From assembly GCA_030590165.1 (NCBI GenBank), contig JAUUZA010000005.1:1-29297 (forward strand): 29,297 nt of DNA. Reading direction: 5' to 3'. Origin of the DNA: Candidatus Altarchaeota archaeon. Its GTDB lineage: Archaea; SpSt-1190. Shown here one piece after another: positions 1 to 8,823 of the stretch; positions within the stretch are counted from its first letter, which is position 1; each line of letters starts with the position of its first letter. The notes under the pieces were generated by a model that had not been told where the DNA came from, did no database searches, and was given only the letters and a program-made list of their open reading frames with translations. A program made the translations under genes and the position numbers.

Positions 1-2321
1 ACTGTGATGGTAAAAGTTTAGGAACTAAACTTGAAGATGGCGTTTGTGGTCTTAGTAATGATGAATGTAGTAAAAGAACCGAGCCAACTGAGATTGAAGA
101 GGTAACCTTTAGTCCAATTGAAAACATCATTTCAAGTAGCAAAGCGACATCTTCTGAGAATTATGAGTTTTGGGTGAATTATACTGCTGATGCTAAACTT
201 GTTTTTGAATTTGAAAGAAATATGTGGCTTGAAGACATTCCAAGTGAATTTAGTTTCATGAATGATATTATAATTAGTAAAGATGGCGCGAGTTTGACAT
301 ATGAGGATTTAATCGATTATTCAATTGATTTGGAAAGTATCATTTCAGATAAACCATATGGTTCGAAAACCTTTGATTTTGAAGTTAGACATCGTAATTA
401 TGAATTCTTAGATGTAAGTGTAATAATTAATACTAAGTATAGTTCAGAAACGCATTTAACTTTCCCAGAAACGCCTCATGATTGTTTTTACAGAAGTTCA
501 GAAACAGAAGGAGTGATATGTAATCCCCCTGAAGAGGCGAATGTTATTGTTACTTTTAGTTCGGACGCTTCTGGAGGGCCTGAGATTGGTATTGATGGTT
601 TAGCTTCAGACATTCAAGATGAATGTACTCTTGACGGAGAAAAAATATTAATTAATTGGGATGAAGAAGCGTCAAATTCAATGATGAGTTTAGATTTAGG
701 GAAATATTATGCTATAGGTAATATGAGTATTGACACCCGTGAATTAAGTGTAGGTAGACATTATCTAACATGTGAAATGGGTTCAGATCCATTTATCTAT
801 ACTTCAAAGGGCGAATCATACATAGTTGTTTATGGCGCACTCAAGACAATTGAAACTTCAGTTTCAGATTATAGTGAATTAGTTCCAGGAAGCAGTTACA
901 CTATTTTAATTTCAAAAGTTAAGGACGAATTAGACAATGTTGTTCCATTTTATACTTATTCCTGGAGTTTAGAACAAGGAGAAAGAAAAATTCAATTCGG
1001 TCAGACTGACAGAGTGAATATTCCTTACGGATTTAATGAAGGGTCTGCTGAATTAGTTTTGAATATAAACTCAGATTATTATGATTCACTTGAAGTTCGT
1101 TATCCGTTAAATATTAGAATTCCACAACAAATTGCTGCGAGTACAACACCTGGTTTAGTTTATGTTCCTTTAAGTGGTTCAGATGGAATAAATGCTAAAC
1201 TCCTCTTATCAAATAATGGACCCAGTGTAGATGTTGATATTGTTTTTGCTGTTCCTGATGAGGATGAAATTAGTATGGATTTAAGTAAGTCAACAGTTAA
1301 TGTAGAAAGTTTTGGATTTGACGAAGTTCCATTTACTTTTACTGTTCTTGCAAGTAATTTTGAAAAAGATTATTCTATTAAATTTAATACTTGGATTAAT
1401 GACAAATTCCAAGACCAAGCAATATTACGCGTAATTCAAACAACTCAATCTATCTATGCATTTGATGTTGGGGGTGACCTTGATAGTCATCCATCTATTG
1501 ATTTAGTGTATGATTCTGCTGAAAGAAATTTAACTGTTTTCAATATAGGGACTATGGATGATTCATTTATTATTAATTCTGAATTGGATTTGAGTGAATA
1601 TGAATTTAAATTAGGTGCCGGAAAATCAAAAGAAGTGACAGTAACTGCGAAGCGAGAAGGGACCTATAGTGTTTGCGTCAAAACAATAAGATTTTTGGAA
1701 AAAGAACCAAAATGTATTGAAGTGATAGTTGTTAAAAAAGAAGTTACCCCCTCAATAAGTGCTGAACATCAGGAAATATCAATAGACCCAAGAAATGGTG
1801 GCGGTTTTAATTTAGAATTAACAACAGCCGAGTATTCGGGTGATTATGTAGTTGAATTTGAATCAAATTTCACTATTAATGATTATGAAGAACCAATGGA
1901 TGAAGGCGTAACAGAAATAATTTCGATACCATTTACAGTTGATAAATCTGGTAGATATGAAATTAAAGCATTGGCTTATCCAAAAAAATATCCTGAAAAG
2001 AGTGCTGAAACTAAATTCACAATTGATGTTATACTCCCAGCTCCGTATGAAGTTGAATTAATGCTTGCTGCATTGGAAGGGGAAGAAATAACGAATGTAG
2101 ATATGTTGAATCAATTAGAACTTGCAAGAAGAAAGATGAGCGAGGGAAACTTTGAAGATGCTAAAGCCATACTGGAAAAATTGAGTGAAGAACTTGAAAG
2201 AGTTAATGTGATTGAAAACTTTAAAGTTTCAGCTGAGTTTATGAAACCTACTAAGTCATACACTTTTGCAATTCTTGGTGTCATTGTTATTGCAGCAGGG
2301 GCAGTTTTATACCTCAAATAA
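1..2321 (+). CDS. Large secreted surface protein, C-terminal membrane anchor (5' end outside window)
   Basis: The reading frame is open from the first full codon (position 3) with no stop until TAA at 2319-2321, so the gene starts upstream of the window; a GTG at 174 is only an internal codon. About 772 residues are visible. They are rich in Asp, Glu, Ser, Thr and Tyr, with beta-strand-like stretches suggesting several Ig/CARDB-like modules. A Cys-containing patch sits at the extreme visible N-terminus (pattern CDGK...VCGL...DEC). Near the C-terminus is a charged helical segment (ARRKMSEGNFEDAKAILEKL), then a single hydrophobic helix (FAILGVIVIAAGAVLYL) ending in Lys, typical of a cell-surface protein held by a C-terminal membrane anchor. 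I cannot name a family. It could be an adhesin or S-layer-associated protein. The gene ends 26 nt before srp54, which has its own TATA box. Confidence 0.75.
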   Translation, partial: CDGKSLGTKLEDGVCGLSNDECSKRTEPTEIEEVTFSPIENIISSSKATSSENYEFWVNYTADAKLVFEFERNMWLEDIPSEFSFMNDIIISKDGASLTYEDLIDYSIDLESIISDKPYGSKTFDFEVRHRNYEFLDVSVIINTKYSSETHLTFPETPHDCFYRSSETEGVICNPPEEANVIVTFSSDASGGPEIGIDGLASDIQDECTLDGEKILINWDEEASNSMMSLDLGKYYAIGNMSIDTRELSVGRHYLTCEMGSDPFIYTSKGESYIVVYGALKTIETSVSDYSELVPGSSYTILISKVKDELDNVVPFYTYSWSLEQGERKIQFGQTDRVNIPYGFNEGSAELVLNINSDYYDSLEVRYPLNIRIPQQIAASTTPGLVYVPLSGSDGINAKLLLSNNGPSVDVDIVFAVPDEDEISMDLSKSTVNVESFGFDEVPFTFTVLASNFEKDYSIKFNTWINDKFQDQAILRVIQTTQSIYAFDVGGDLDSHPSIDLVYDSAERNLTVFNIGTMDDSFIINSELDLSEYEFKLGAGKSKEVTVTAKREGTYSVCVKTIRFLEKEPKCIEVIVVKKEVTPSISAEHQEISIDPRNGGGFNLELTTAEYSGDYVVEFESNFTINDYEEPMDEGVTEIISIPFTVDKSGRYEIKALAYPKKYPEKSAETKFTIDVILPAPYEVELMLAALEGEEITNVDMLNQLELARRKMSEGNFEDAKAILEKLSEELERVNVIENFKVSAEFMKPTKSYTFAILGVIVIAAGAVLYLK

Positions 2322-2347
2322 TTTTAAGGGCAAAGTTATGTGATATT
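2322..2347 (+). promoter_or_regulatory. TATA box for srp54
   Basis: The gap between the surface protein and srp54 contains TTTTAA at 2322-2327, centred about 24 nt before the GTG at 2348. There is no Shine-Dalgarno-like purine tract close to the start, which fits a leaderless transcript beginning at the GTG. Confidence 0.5.
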
Positions 2348-3637
2348 GTGATTGGTGAATTAGGTAAGCGTTTAAGAAATTCGATTAGGTCTTTTGCTTC
2401 GAAAGGTAGGGTTAATGAGAAGGAATTGTCTGAATTAGTAAGGGAATTACAAAGGGTCCTTATTTCAAGTGACGTCAACGTAAAACTGGTTTCTGAGCTG
2501 TCAAAAAGAATTAAAAAACGAAGTTTAAATGATAAACCTTTACCTGGATTAACTGTCAAAGAACACGTTTTAAGAGTGGTTTATGATGAGCTTGTGGCAT
2601 TAGTGGGTTACGGTGTTGAAATTCCTCTGAAAAATGACATAAAATTAGCTGTTCTTGGTCTTTTTGGTTCAGGAAAGACCACAACTTCAGCAAAATTAGG
2701 TTATTGGTTAAAAAAGAAAGGAGTTAAACCTATTTTAGTAAGTTTAGATAAGGATAGACCTGCAGCATACGATCAATTGAAGCAACTGGGTGAAAAAATG
2801 GGGTTAATTGCTGAAAGGGAAGTTACAACAAGCCCTTTCATTGTTGATACTGCAGGAAGAGACGCTTTAAGTGATGAGATGCTTAAAGAAGCAAGTAAAA
2901 TTATTAATAAACTTAAACCCGACCATGTTTTTCTTGTTATTCCTGCAGAAATGGGTCATGAAGCAGGTAAACAGGCATTAGCTTTGAAAAAATTAATCAC
3001 GTCAGTAATTATTACAAGAATGGATGGTTCTGCCAAGGGAGGTGGTGCTCTCGCAGCGTGTGCCAACGCAGGAGTCCCAATAGCTTTCATAGGAATTGGT
3101 GAAAGAGTTGAAGACCTTGAATTATTTGACCCAAAAAGATATACTTCAAGACTTTTGGGTTGGGGTGATATCAAAGGACTATTGGAAAAGGCCGAAGAAG
3201 TGAAAACTGAAGTCGGTATGCTTGATTTTAATAATCTTAATATGGTGAGTTTCTATAAACAAATGGAAGCCTTAACAAAAATGGGACCATTTGAAAAAGT
3301 ACTTCAAATGGTTGGACTCACAGACCTCGATAAAAAGACCACTGGTGATATGAAATCAAAATTAAAGAATTACAAATCAATAATTGATAGTATGACCTTG
3401 CCTGAAAGATTAGACCCAGACATAATAAATAGTTCAAGAATTGAAAGAATTGCAAAAGGGAGTGGGACTTCCTCACAAAGTGTTAGAAGTCTTTTGAAAG
3501 AATTTAATATGATGAAAAAGATGGTTAAACGAATGTCAAAGGGAAAATTTAAAGGAATGAAAGGGATGAAGGGAATGAAAGGTATGAAGGGAATGAAAGG
3601 AATGAATTTAAAAGCCCTTAAAGGTATGAAATTTTGA
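2348..3637 (+). CDS. srp54: Signal recognition particle GTPase SRP54, shortened I-box
   Basis: SRP54 binds signal peptides and SRP RNA and docks with FtsY to send ribosomes to the membrane. The 429-residue product has an N-terminal four-helix domain, a GTPase domain with G1 GLFGSGKTTT (104-113), RPAA (137-140), DTAGR (167-171), G4 TRMD (223-226) and GIGER (249-253), and a Met-rich M domain from about 290. The M domain separates it from FtsY. Two features are odd. Only about 26 residues lie between RPAA and DTAGR, where family members normally have about 45, so most of the insertion-box element is missing. The G4 motif has Arg where Lys is usual. The C-terminus is a KGM repeat (402-419). The start is GTG, chosen from the N-domain length and the TATA spacing. 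The stop overlaps the next start (TGATG). Confidence 0.95.
   Translation: MIGELGKRLRNSIRSFASKGRVNEKELSELVRELQRVLISSDVNVKLVSELSKRIKKRSLNDKPLPGLTVKEHVLRVVYDELVALVGYGVEIPLKNDIKLAVLGLFGSGKTTTSAKLGYWLKKKGVKPILVSLDKDRPAAYDQLKQLGEKMGLIAEREVTTSPFIVDTAGRDALSDEMLKEASKIINKLKPDHVFLVIPAEMGHEAGKQALALKKLITSVIITRMDGSAKGGGALAACANAGVPIAFIGIGERVEDLELFDPKRYTSRLLGWGDIKGLLEKAEEVKTEVGMLDFNNLNMVSFYKQMEALTKMGPFEKVLQMVGLTDLDKKTTGDMKSKLKNYKSIIDSMTLPERLDPDIINSSRIERIAKGSGTSSQSVRSLLKEFNMMKKMVKRMSKGKFKGMKGMKGMKGMKGMKGMNLKALKGMKF
3551..3604 (+). repeat. 9-bp tandem repeat encoding (KGM)6 in srp54
   Basis: Six in-frame 9-bp units of the form aa(a/g)-gg(a/g/t)-atg encode Lys-Gly-Met six times at residues 402-419. Third-position differences between units (aaa/aag, gga/ggg/ggt) indicate that the repeat is not brand new and may be kept at the protein level. 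Confidence 0.9.
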
Positions 3638-4167
3638 TGCTTGGACGATTGATTTTATATTACAGTTTGTTTTTGCCTGCAAGTTTAGTTTTGGTTTTTT
3701 GTCCAATTGGTGTGCAAATTTTATTTCTTTTATTTTTAATATTAGTGACCGCTGCGCTTCCCTACTCCAAAAAGTTTATTATAAATTCACTAAAACGATT
3801 ACCGAGTTTTATTGTTCTTTCTATTTTGATAGTTTTTGGATTTTCTTTAATGGCAGATTTCATAGAATTTTTAGTGTTAAGAATTCACCCACACTTAATT
3901 TTATTATGGTTTATTCCAATTTATGTTGGCTTTAGATTATTGACTCTACCTTGGATTTTTATTAATGAAGGTTTTGAAGCCCCTTTAATTTGTTTTAAAA
4001 TAAATTCAGCAATAAATTGGAGAATTGTTTCAATTCTTATTATATTGTGGTTTATTTCAATGATTTTTCCATATGCCCCTTTTTTTCTTTTCGTTCCAAT
4101 CTCCTTTTTGATTAAAAATTTTATAATTTCTGCACAAAAGGTTAATAAAACACCAGTATTGGACTAA
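3637..4167 (+). CDS. Small polytopic membrane protein, unknown function
   Basis: A 176-residue, very hydrophobic protein with about five or six predicted transmembrane helices (roughly residues 4-24, 26-43, 57-78, 85-105, 127-146 and 147-163) and short Lys/Arg-containing loops. The start is ATG at 3637, which overlaps the srp54 stop by one base (TGATG); a TTG one codon earlier is less likely. The stop lies 2 nt before ileS, so it appears co-transcribed with srp54 and ileS. Its place behind srp54 is suggestive of a role at the membrane, but no family motif is visible and I do not recognise it. Confidence 0.8.
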   Translation: MLGRLILYYSLFLPASLVLVFCPIGVQILFLLFLILVTAALPYSKKFIINSLKRLPSFIVLSILIVFGFSLMADFIEFLVLRIHPHLILLWFIPIYVGFRLLTLPWIFINEGFEAPLICFKINSAINWRIVSILIILWFISMIFPYAPFFLFVPISFLIKNFIISAQKVNKTPVLD

Positions 4168-4169
4168 AA

Positions 4170-7031
4170 GTGGATGTTTCAAAATACTGGTCTAAGTTAA
4201 ATTTAGTTAAGAAAGTTCAGAAAACGGAGGAGGGAAATGAAAATTTTTGGCTTTTAGATGGTCCGCCTTATCCGAATGCTGCGGCCCACATGGGGCATGT
4301 TAGGGGAGTAACAATTAAAGATATGTTAATTAAGATGAAAATTATGCAGGGTAAAAATGTCTGGATAAAACCAGGTTTTGACACGCACGGTTTACCCATT
4401 GAGAATAAAGTTGAAAAAGAGTTAGGAATAAAGAATAAAGAAGATATTGAAAAACTGGGCGTTTCAAAATTTATGAAAAAATGTAAAGATTTTGCAACAG
4501 GTAATATTAATAGTTGGATGGATTTTTACAAAGATTTGGGTATTTGGTTTGGATGGGAAAAACCATACTTAACACTTCAAAAAGAATATATGAATTCAAT
4601 TTGGTGGTCAATTTCAACTCTTTTTAAAAAAGGATTAATCAAAGAAGGCACAAAACCATTTTATTGGTGTCCTCATTGTCAAACAGTCTTAAGTGGGTAT
4701 GAAGTTACTGATGAATATAAAGAGCTTGAAGACCCAAGTGTTTTTGTAAAATTCAAAACAAATAAAGGATTTTCACTTCTTGCTTGGACTACTACTCCTT
4801 GGACTCTTCCAGGTAATACTGCTTTAGTTGTAAGAGGAGATGCAATTTATGTTAAAGTAAAAGTGAATGATGAAGTAATAGTTCTTGCAAAAAAACGGCT
4901 TGAAGTTTTAGACAAGTTTGATATAAAATTTGAAATTATTGAAGAACTAAAGGGAAAAGATTTGGAAGGAATTGAATATTCTCCAGTTATTGATTGTTCT
5001 GCCCAATCTTCAATCAAAAAATCAAAAACAGGGCGTCGTGTTTATTTAAGTAAACAAGTAATAAAACAAAAAGTTTCTGGAAAAGTTTTAAGTAAGAAAG
5101 AAGTGAAGGATGAAACATTAGTGGAACATTTTACAAATCTTGATGAGGGGACTGGTGTTGTTCACTGTGCACCAGGTCATGGTCCTGCTGATTTTGATTT
5201 AGGGAAAGAATATAATTTTGAAGTTCTAAGTCCAGTAAATGAAGTAGGTAGATTTACTGAAAAGGTAGAACCTTTCAAGGGTAGACGAGTTAGGGGAGCT
5301 AATCCAGATATTGTTGATTATCTAAAAGAAAAGGGAACTTTACTTGGTTTTGAGAAAATAAGACATAGATCTCCTGTTTGTTGGCGATGTAAGACGCCTT
5401 TAATTTTTAGATTGACAGACCAATGGATTTTGGATATTAGTAGTATAAAAGATAAAATGCTTAGTGAAGCAAAGAAGGTAGAATGGCGTCCTGAATTTGC
5501 AAGAGAACGAATGATAACTTGGCTTAGTAATGCTAAGGATTGGACACTCTCAAGACAAAGATATTGGAATACACCTTTACCTATTTGGAGATGTAAAAAT
5601 AATCATATTAAAGTTATTGAAAGTTCTGAAGAATTAGAAAAAATTAGTGGGAAAGAAGTGAACGACCTTCATCGTGATGTCGTTGATGATATTCACTTTG
5701 ATTGTAGTGAATGTAATGAAAAAATGACTCGTATTGAAGATGTTCTTGATGTTTGGTATGATTCAGGTTCTGCCAGTTTTGCAGTTCCCGGTTATCCAAA
5801 AAATAAAAAATTTGAATCAATTTTTCCAATAACTTATGTTGATGAGGGTCAAGATCAGATTAGAGGTTGGTTTTATACGCTCATGGTTTTAGGTGTTTCT
5901 CTTTTTGATAGAGCACCATATAAAAAAGTAACAATGCATGGATGGGTTGTTGACACTAAGGGAGAAAAAATGAGTAAGAGTAAGGGAAATTTTGTTACTG
6001 GTCGAGAAGCGCTTAAACAATTAGGTTCAGACATATTAAGATTTTATATTTTATGGGAGTCAGCACCTTCTGATATTATTAGATTTAACCCCGATAGAGC
6101 AAGAAAAGAAATTGGAAAAATGTTTTTCATATGGAAAAATATTAGTTCATATTTAATGAAATTCTCAGGGAAAAATCCAATAAAAAGTGAATTACGAATT
6201 GAAGATAATTGGATTTTGAGTAAATTTAATTCAATGATAAAAGATTTTTTGAAAGAAATAAAAGAATATAATCTTCATCACGCAACAAGAAAAGTTTTCA
6301 AGTTTTTAGTTGAAGATTTTAGTAGAAAATATATGAAATTGGCAAAGGATAGAGTTCGTGATGGGGATCAGACGCCTTTATGGGTTTTGAAACAAATTCA
6401 TTTTGACTTATTGAAGTTGGTAGCTCCAATTTCCCCTTTCTTTTCAGAAGAAAAATACCAAGAATTCAAAGAAAAATTTGGTGGGAAGGAAAGTATCTTT
6501 TTTGAAAGATATCCAAGTTTTGATGAATCAAAAATAGACACTAAACTAGAAAAAATATTTGATGATGCATTTAGTATTGTTGAATTAATTTTAGCTTACA
6601 GAAATGAAAAGGGAATTGGACTTAGATATCCAATTAGGTGCGTTTCAATTAAAGGCCTTGATATTTCAAAAGTTGAAACTTTAATAAAATTTTTATCTAA
6701 TGTAAAAAGAATTGGGGATTGTAAAGGAGACTCAATTAATCTTAATAATATAAAAATTGAAATTGATTCAATTCAGGGTGAAAGTGAGCTTAAAGCGGGA
6801 TATTTTAGGGAAATGTCACGGAGAATTCGTTCTTTACGTAAAAAGGCTGGGCTTGAACCACATCAAAAAATTAAACTTTATTTATGGGGAGATAATATTC
6901 TTCTTAATTTAATAAAGGATTCAAAAGAGTTCAATACAAAAATAGGTGCACTTGAAATTAAATTTGATGAGGGTGGAAAAATAAAACAAACTTGGAAGAT
7001 TAAAGGCATGGACTTTGGTGTTGGAATATAA
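4170..7031 (+). CDS. ileS: Isoleucyl-tRNA synthetase
   Basis: This class Ia synthetase charges tRNA-Ile with isoleucine. The 953-residue protein shows the HIGH signature as HMGH (40-43) after LLDGPPYPN, the family segment GFDTHGLPIE, a CP1 editing domain with TTTPWTLPGN and GHGPADFD, a Zn-type CPHC cluster near residue 167, further Cys pairs (CWRC and CSEC), DQWILD, and KMSKS at 600-604. The C-terminal anticodon-binding region is present. At 953 residues it is shorter than many archaeal IleRS proteins (about 1,000-1,060), mainly towards the C-terminus. The start is GTG at 4170, two bases after the preceding stop, so it is the last gene of the srp54 run. IleRS rather than ValRS is supported by DTHGLPIE and the overall order of motifs. 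Confidence 0.94.
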   Translation: MDVSKYWSKLNLVKKVQKTEEGNENFWLLDGPPYPNAAAHMGHVRGVTIKDMLIKMKIMQGKNVWIKPGFDTHGLPIENKVEKELGIKNKEDIEKLGVSKFMKKCKDFATGNINSWMDFYKDLGIWFGWEKPYLTLQKEYMNSIWWSISTLFKKGLIKEGTKPFYWCPHCQTVLSGYEVTDEYKELEDPSVFVKFKTNKGFSLLAWTTTPWTLPGNTALVVRGDAIYVKVKVNDEVIVLAKKRLEVLDKFDIKFEIIEELKGKDLEGIEYSPVIDCSAQSSIKKSKTGRRVYLSKQVIKQKVSGKVLSKKEVKDETLVEHFTNLDEGTGVVHCAPGHGPADFDLGKEYNFEVLSPVNEVGRFTEKVEPFKGRRVRGANPDIVDYLKEKGTLLGFEKIRHRSPVCWRCKTPLIFRLTDQWILDISSIKDKMLSEAKKVEWRPEFARERMITWLSNAKDWTLSRQRYWNTPLPIWRCKNNHIKVIESSEELEKISGKEVNDLHRDVVDDIHFDCSECNEKMTRIEDVLDVWYDSGSASFAVPGYPKNKKFESIFPITYVDEGQDQIRGWFYTLMVLGVSLFDRAPYKKVTMHGWVVDTKGEKMSKSKGNFVTGREALKQLGSDILRFYILWESAPSDIIRFNPDRARKEIGKMFFIWKNISSYLMKFSGKNPIKSELRIEDNWILSKFNSMIKDFLKEIKEYNLHHATRKVFKFLVEDFSRKYMKLAKDRVRDGDQTPLWVLKQIHFDLLKLVAPISPFFSEEKYQEFKEKFGGKESIFFERYPSFDESKIDTKLEKIFDDAFSIVELILAYRNEKGIGLRYPIRCVSIKGLDISKVETLIKFLSNVKRIGDCKGDSINLNNIKIEIDSIQGESELKAGYFREMSRRIRSLRKKAGLEPHQKIKLYLWGDNILLNLIKDSKEFNTKIGALEIKFDEGGKIKQTWKIKGMDFGVGI

Positions 7032-7037
7032 TAATAA

Positions 7038-7116
7038 AAGGGTATGATGAAGTGAACACCCTCTGAATCCAATCCTTAGGGATTGGGTGATGATGATGAC
7101 TTTTTTTCTGACCCTT
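7038..7116 (+). ncRNA. Candidate C/D-box guide sRNA
   Basis: The short gap between the ends of ileS and argS carries the elements of an archaeal C/D-box RNA in order. These are a 5' stem AAGGG (7038-7042), C box ATGATGA (7044-7050), a 12-nt guide (7051-7062), D' box CTGA (7063-7066), a linker containing the perfect hairpin CCAATCC/GGATTGG (7069-7075 with 7080-7086, loop TTAG), C' box GTGATGA (7087-7093), a second guide that is mostly T, D box CTGA (7108-7111), and the matching 3' stem CCCTT (7112-7116). The D'-C' linker is longer than usual but folded. The second guide is low complexity, so only the first looks functional. The T7 run inside it (7101-7107) could instead simply end ileS transcription. 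Confidence 0.5.
7101..7107 (+). terminator. T-run downstream of ileS
   Basis: T7 lies 70 nt after the ileS stop, beyond a 7-bp hairpin (7069-7086). Archaeal termination commonly occurs at T-runs. The run also lies inside the candidate sRNA, so the two readings compete. Confidence 0.35.
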
Positions 7117-8753
7117 CACATTTTTTCTGGAACATCTATACCTAGTAAATTAAGTCCAGTCTGTAATGTAGTGAATGTGATTTTTGAAATCCATTCCTTT
7201 TCTGGAATTCCACCAAGTCTTTTAGCAACATAAAGTTCATTGAATGCTTGTGAGGTCTTTATTAAAAAATTTGCAATTAAATCAGGTCGCCTTAATTTTG
7301 CAGAGTTAAGTACACTAAATCTGAATTTAATAAGTTTTCTTGCAAGGGAAATTATGTCGTCATCAAGTCCAGCTTTACCTTCTCCGAATTTTTCAATAAT
7401 TCTTTTTGCACGAATTGCAGAGTATTGAATATATGGTCCTGTTTCCCCGTCAAAGGAAAGCATATTCCAATTGAAAACAATATTACGTGTTCGATTATTT
7501 TTTAGGTCGGCAAATTTGACGGCTCCAATTCCAATCTTTTCGGCAATTTCTAGGTCAGAGTCGCCTCTTTCAGACATAATGTTTTTTACTTTTTCAATAG
7601 ATTCATTTAATAAATCTTTTAGAAAAATAACACGACCTTTTCTTGTACTCATTTTACCTTCAGGAAGTCGTATTAATCCAAAATCATTATGTTCCATTTT
7701 AGCAGTAACTTCTGATTTTGAAAGTGCTTCAAATAATTGGTGAAAATGAAATTTTTGTTCACTTCCAACAACATAAAGCATTAAATCTGGATTGAATTTT
7801 TTGAATCTCCAAAGTCCTGAGGCTAAATCTCTTGCCGAATAAATAGTAGTTCCATCACTTTTTTGTAATATAAGTGGTGGGTTTCCTTCAATAGGAATTA
7901 CTATTGCTCCTTGGTCTTTTTTTGCAATTCCTTTTTCAAGTAAGTCGTCAACGAGTTTTTTGGCGTCATCAACAAATTTACTTTCACCTGCGTCAATAAG
8001 TTCAAGGATATTTAATTTTTTGTAAGTTTTGTTAAATTCTTTTAAACTGAGTTTTCTGAATTTTTCCCAGAGTTCAACAGCTTTTTTATCTCCCTTTTCA
8101 AGTCTTATAAACCATTCATTTGCTTTTTCTTCCAATACTGTTTGTTTTTTTGTTTTGTCAAGTTGTATATGATTTTGAAGTGGATTCATTTTTTCTTTTT
8201 CAACTTCTTCATGAAATTTTACATAAAGCCTGAGTAATTCTTTAATGGGTTCTTTTTCTATATCAGAATCCCATTCAGAGTATGCTGCAAGAAGTTTTCC
8301 AAATTGCATACCCCAATCTCCTAAGAAATTGATTCCGTACACTTTCCAACCAAGGAAAGAAAAGATTTTATTTAAACTGTCTCCAATTATTGTGCTTCTT
8401 AGATGTCCAATTGAGAAAGGTTTTCCAATATTTGGGGAAGAGTAATCAATTACAACTATTTTTTTTATTGGCTCAAATTCTATTAAATGATTGAGATTAT
8501 AAATTAAAGCTTCTTTTGTTAAGAAAAAATTAATAAAAGCCCCTTCAGTTCGTATTTCAATGCCTTTAACTTTAATTTGGCTTGCCCATTTTTCTGCAAG
8601 CTCCTTTGGGTTAACACCTCGTTTTTTAGCAAGTTTTAAGGGAAGGGATGTTGAAAAATCTCCAAATTCCTTAAATTCCATGAAAAAAGCAGTTTCTCCA
8701 GAAATTTTCTTAAGTTGGAGTTTAACTTCTTTAACTAAATTCTCAATGAACAC
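7116..8753 (-). CDS. argS: Arginyl-tRNA synthetase
   Basis: Charges tRNA-Arg. The 545-residue class I synthetase has SSPNIGKPFSIGHLRS with the HIGH-type signature SIGHL (114-118), the Trp/Gln segment GDWGMQFGKL, the tyrosine-containing SARDLASGLWR, the KMSKS-equivalent KMSTRKG (367-373), and a DALR-type C-terminal anticodon domain (YIQYSAIRAKRI) ending in PEKM, as ArgRS proteins usually do. The length is normal. The start is GTG at 8753; a TATA-like CCTTAAAATAA (8772-8782, minus strand) is centred about 24 nt upstream, fitting a leaderless message. It is divergent from the HerA-like gene and convergent with ileS, and its stop abuts the candidate sRNA. Confidence 0.95.
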   Translation of the reverse strand: MFIENLVKEVKLQLKKISGETAFFMEFKEFGDFSTSLPLKLAKKRGVNPKELAEKWASQIKVKGIEIRTEGAFINFFLTKEALIYNLNHLIEFEPIKKIVVIDYSSPNIGKPFSIGHLRSTIIGDSLNKIFSFLGWKVYGINFLGDWGMQFGKLLAAYSEWDSDIEKEPIKELLRLYVKFHEEVEKEKMNPLQNHIQLDKTKKQTVLEEKANEWFIRLEKGDKKAVELWEKFRKLSLKEFNKTYKKLNILELIDAGESKFVDDAKKLVDDLLEKGIAKKDQGAIVIPIEGNPPLILQKSDGTTIYSARDLASGLWRFKKFNPDLMLYVVGSEQKFHFHQLFEALSKSEVTAKMEHNDFGLIRLPEGKMSTRKGRVIFLKDLLNESIEKVKNIMSERGDSDLEIAEKIGIGAVKFADLKNNRTRNIVFNWNMLSFDGETGPYIQYSAIRAKRIIEKFGEGKAGLDDDIISLARKLIKFRFSVLNSAKLRRPDLIANFLIKTSQAFNELYVAKRLGGIPEKEWISKITFTTLQTGLNLLGIDVPEKM

Positions 8754-8823
8754 TTTAAATTAGACTCTGGCTTATTTTAAGGTTTAGCGATATCCATATT
8801 TATTAATCAAAAGCTATACATTT
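8754..8823. promoter_or_regulatory. Divergent leaderless promoters, argS and HerA-like gene
   Basis: The 70-bp gap holds two TATA-like boxes. CCTTAAAATAA on the minus strand (8772-8782) lies about 24 nt before the argS GTG. ATATTTATTA on the plus strand (8796-8805) lies about 24 nt before the GTG at 8824. Neither start has a Shine-Dalgarno sequence. Confidence 0.55.

Noticed and set aside
174-176. GTG as the start of the first gene
   Set aside because: The frame is open for 57 codons upstream to the window edge with similar composition, and no signal peptide follows the GTG, so the gene is cut by the window.
3551-3604. Short direct repeats as a CRISPR array
   Set aside because: The units are 9 bp, contiguous, in frame and inside srp54, with no spacers.
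2348-3637. FtsY instead of SRP54
   Set aside because: The Met-rich C-terminal M domain and the lack of an N-terminal acidic A domain identify SRP54.
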